A stretch of 64,000 bases of DNA from Bacteroidales bacterium (lineage in GTDB: Bacteria; Bacteroidota; Bacteroidia; Bacteroidales; UBA932), in the NCBI GenBank assembly GCA_017443465.1, contig JAFRXO010000002.1:21880-85879 (forward strand), read 5' to 3'. The notes below the pieces were generated by a model. The model worked only from the letters and a program-made list of their open reading frames with translations, was not told the DNA's origin and searched no databases. Numbering within the stretch: position 1 is the first letter of the stretch; each line of letters opens with the position of its first letter. Below are positions 62,228-64,000 of this stretch, piece after piece. Both the position numbers and the translations under genes were made by a program.

Positions 62228-63409
62228 CTATTTCACCAGATGACGCTTGGCGAAAGCCAGGTAGTTCTGCCAGTCGTAATCTGACAGGGCATGTCCGCCG
62301 GTGCGGATGTGATAGCCTACGCTCCCGTCCATGTCAGGAGTGTCCGGAGCGGGCATCGTGTCCTTCCCCAGGCCCTTCTTGCCGAAGAGGGCGTACACCG
62401 GGGTGAGGCTCTTTGCGCAGATCCATTCCCCTTTCGGGTCAGCCCACTGGTCTTCAGTCGCGCTCGCTACGTAGAACGGCCTGGGAGCGAAAGTGGCTGC
62501 AAGGCAATTCTGGTCACCGGGGAAATCGTTCTCACGTCCCTTGTACTTCTGGAAATTCTTGCAGAACCAATGAGGGAACCTTGAGGCGATCACCTCGAAA
62601 GTCTCACCGAATGCACGCCTTGAGATAGCGGCTCCGCAGCAGCCGGAGTCATTGGAAACCACAAGGGCGAAACGCGGGTCACAGGCACCAGCCCACATGG
62701 CGGTCTTTCCAAGACGGGAGTGACCGATGACCGCTACCTTCGAGGCATCCACTGCGGGATCCGTCTCGAAATAGTCAAGAATGCGGCTCAGCGCCCACGC
62801 CCATGCGGAGATTGCGCCCCAGTCGCCGCCTTTGTTGTACCAGCTGCGGACTCCCTTGTCAGTGTTCTTCGGATCGTCCGGTTCTATCTCATCGCGCCAG
62901 GCAGTGGCAACGCAGAAACCGGACTTGACTATGTACTCATATGGCCAGCTGCCAATGGAACGGCCTGTTATGGTCGCTTCATTGCCGTAGAAATTGATGC
63001 CGGCGAAAGCGGGAACCGGCTTGGTAGCACCGGCAGGGAGATGGATGAGTATGTCAAACCAATGTTCTTCACCCTTGTCCAGGAAAGCCCTGACAACCTT
63101 CCTTTCGGCGATTCCGCCGTACACGGTCTCCTTGCTGAGAAGCTTGAAATGAAGACCTTCCGGGCGGGCGGGAATATGACCGTACATCTGGTCCGCGAAA
63201 GTCTCGACTATTTCCGGAGCACGCTTGCGGGTCCACTGGCGGGCAGACTTCACAGCCTTGCCGTTGTTCATTACCAGAGGGTCGGGCAGGACGTAACTCG
63301 GAACCTTGCTTTCATCATAATTGGTTTCCTGTGCAGAAGCCGGCACTCCTGCCAAAAGGGCAGCCACGCAGGCTGTGGACAATGCAAAGAAAAGACTGCG
63401 GAATTTCAT
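62228..63409 (-). CDS. CE15-like glucuronoyl esterase, secreted
   Basis: A 393-residue protein from MKFRSLFFALSTACV, with a signal peptide ending PASAQ. The serine hydrolase fold shows GINFYGNEA, the CE15-type nucleophile motif GHSRLGKTAMWAG, the RPFYVASATEDQWADP region (Glu/Asp member) and TGGHALSDYDW (His). CE15 enzymes cut ester links between lignin and glucuronoxylan or related esters. It has its own promoter and no adjacent glycan genes. Confidence 0.9.
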   Translation of the reverse strand: MKFRSLFFALSTACVAALLAGVPASAQETNYDESKVPSYVLPDPLVMNNGKAVKSARQWTRKRAPEIVETFADQMYGHIPARPEGLHFKLLSKETVYGGIAERKVVRAFLDKGEEHWFDILIHLPAGATKPVPAFAGINFYGNEATITGRSIGSWPYEYIVKSGFCVATAWRDEIEPDDPKNTDKGVRSWYNKGGDWGAISAWAWALSRILDYFETDPAVDASKVAVIGHSRLGKTAMWAGACDPRFALVVSNDSGCCGAAISRRAFGETFEVIASRFPHWFCKNFQKYKGRENDFPGDQNCLAATFAPRPFYVASATEDQWADPKGEWICAKSLTPVYALFGKKGLGKDTMPAPDTPDMDGSVGYHIRTGGHALSDYDWQNYLAFAKRHLVK

Positions 63410-63431
63410 AATCGATGTGGTTTTAATATTC

Positions 63432-63463
63432 CAAAGATAATAATAGGCGGGCATTTTTACAAA
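63432..63463 (-). promoter_or_regulatory. Promoter for the CE15-like esterase gene
   Basis: On the minus strand TTTG (complement of 63460-63463), a 20-nt spacer and TATCTTTG (complement of 63432-63439) match the -33/-7 consensus, 23 nt before the start codon. Confidence 0.7.
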
Positions 63464-63495
63464 AAAAAGCTGCCGTTTGACAGTGAAGGATCGGA

Positions 63496-63553
63496 GGCCG
63501 GAGGCCGACTAAGCCACCGCCCCGAGGGCGGGGGTTTAGGGGTGGGGTAACGT
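63496..63553 (-). repeat. Structured repeat copy B
   Basis: The minus strand of 63520-63553 reads ACGTTACCCC, then CCCTAA, then CCCTCGGGG, matching 15122-15155 at 28 of 34 positions. Hairpin 1 is CCGCCC-CGA-GGGCGG (63517-63531 on the plus strand). Hairpin 2 is GGCC-GGA-GGCC (63496-63506). Both stems differ in sequence from copy A but remain paired, and the 3-nt loop of hairpin 1 is the same. It lies upstream of the CE15-like gene. Confidence 0.65.
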
Positions 63554-63586
63554 GGAAGAATCGGCGCTCTGCGCCGTATTCCACGT
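63550..63586. repeat. Hairpin beside structured repeat copy B
   Basis: ACGTGGAA (63550-63557) pairs with TTCCACGT (63579-63586), and CGGCGC (63562-63567) pairs with GCGCCG (63571-63576) around TCT. It shares the ACGT end with the adjoining repeat and may be part of the same element. Confidence 0.55.
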
Positions 63587-63594
63587 GGGGCAAA

Positions 63595-63621
63595 CAAAAA
63601 AGGCTTGCCGCTTGGCAAGCC
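63595..63621 (-). terminator. Intrinsic terminator (minus strand)
   Basis: GGCTTGCC (63602-63609), loop GCTT, GGCAAGCC (63614-63621) is a perfect 8-bp stem. On the minus strand it is followed directly by TTTTTTG. It probably ends transcription from the partial gene at the right edge, about 250 nt upstream. Confidence 0.7.
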
Positions 63622-63628
63622 ATTTTCG

Positions 63629-63798
63629 TAGCCCCAAGTGACATAATATCGAACCTTTTTCTGGAGGACTTGAATAGGATCTGGGAACTCAAAAAGTGGA
63701 TTCCAGACCCTTGTAATCCATATTTACACTATCTAAAAGCGGAGCAAAAAGATGATAATCGACCTTAAGAATTAGGCGACTATTTCACTTGGGGCCAC
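63629..63798. repeat. 170-bp segment bounded by an inverted repeat
   Basis: GTAGCCCCAAGTGA (63629-63642) and TCACTTGGGGCCAC (63785-63798) are inverted copies with one mismatch. The AT-richer interior has a plus-strand open stretch ending at a TAA near 63772 (LEDLNRIWELKKW), but no start codon or family match. It could be a gene remnant or a small mobile unit. Confidence 0.4.
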
Positions 63799-63873
63799 TC
63801 AATTAAATGGTTTTTCAATCGGCTTCCAGTTCAGGTCAATACGGGAAGGACATGCTCTTACCTTAATTCAACA

Positions 63874-64000
63874 CTAATCATTCTTACCACGATTAATGAG
63901 AGTTTCGTAAAGCCTCTCGCGCCAGAATGTACGGGAACGGATATCGTCGCCAAAGAGTTCCTCCACGCTACGAAGCACTTCAAATAGATCAAACACAGTC
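63874..64000 (-). CDS. C-terminal end of an unrecognised protein (partial)
   Basis: The last 41 codons of a minus-strand gene whose start lies beyond the right edge. The peptide is amphipathic and highly charged (FDLFEVLRSVEELFGDD, then FWRERLYETLIN) and ends GKND, like a C-terminal helical pair. The codon pattern and length of open frame up to the edge suggest a real gene, and a terminator lies downstream. Family not recognised. Confidence 0.5.
   Translation of the reverse strand, partial: TVFDLFEVLRSVEELFGDDIRSRTFWRERLYETLINRGKND

Noticed and set aside
62720-63550. 276-codon open frame on the plus strand opposite the CE15-like esterase
   Set aside because: It crosses the esterase promoter and structured repeat copy B and has no protein-family features.
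63423-63692. 89-codon minus-strand open frame at the right edge
   Set aside because: It reads through an intrinsic terminator, a hairpin and structured repeat copy B, so it is not a likely gene.

Overview
The window is a chromosomal segment of a Bacteroidetes bacterium, most likely order Bacteroidales from a gut or other plant-fibre-rich habitat. The evidence is lipoprotein-style glycan enzymes, a GT3-type glycogen synthase, promoters with the phylum's -33 TTTG / -7 TAnnTTTG elements, few Shine-Dalgarno sites, and the gene pairings cmk-ispH, serC-serA-DUF1015 and xseA-xseB. G+C is in the low to mid fifties by eye. Genus cannot be fixed from sequence alone. I saw no rRNA, tRNA, CRISPR array, transposase, prophage or SusC/SusD pair.

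Layout, left to right. 1-11801 (minus): xseA and xseB lead into a glycogen operon of branching enzyme, debranching enzyme, GT4 glycosyltransferase, GH57 enzyme and a glycogen synthase-phosphorylase fusion. The fusion gene is frame-shifted near 936 and runs off the left edge. 11892-15079 (plus): engB, prs, a small membrane protein and der. 15212-24707: an NtrY-like kinase with rlmH, a DUF4783 protein, efp, ispH and cmk, an NtrX-like regulator without a DNA-binding domain, and a secreted oxidoreductase. Between DUF4783 and efp lies a consensus sigma-54 promoter followed at once by an intrinsic terminator, predicting a roughly 70-nt RNA. 24723-38880: lptB and dnaX; a secreted protein, M16 peptidase, O-methyltransferase and dipeptide epimerase; a GH88 hydrolase; a MATE pump; a Dcu transporter; a LytS/LytT-type pair; and an outer-membrane barrel.

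38928-51778 (minus) reads as one long operon. dnaG and metG are followed by a GT2 glycosyltransferase, a GH43 enzyme, an MMPL exporter fused to an acyltransferase, an esterase, an AMP-forming ligase and a second acyltransferase. The lipid genes recall parts of aryl-polyene or flexirubin clusters, but no ketosynthase or carrier protein is present.

51780-53850 is a repeat-rich accessory stretch: an inverted-repeat unit beside a DUF308 gene, a 203-bp multi-stem palindromic element, two short stem-loops, and an AT-rich gene of foreign composition followed by a collapsed copy of the palindromic element. 53848-63409 holds a GH51 arabinofuranosidase, DUF1015-serA-serC, a YigZ protein, an acidic-tailed pRiA4b ORF-3-like protein, miaA, a secreted endonuclease/phosphatase-fold lipoprotein and a CE15 esterase. 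The last 600 bases hold structured repeats, a terminator and the end of one unrecognised gene.

Two signals cut across gene boundaries. The palindrome CATATG occurs about 97 times by hand count, against about 14 expected, and in every reading phase. A structured repeat whose hairpin stems differ in sequence but stay paired occurs near both ends of the window (15122 and 63553).
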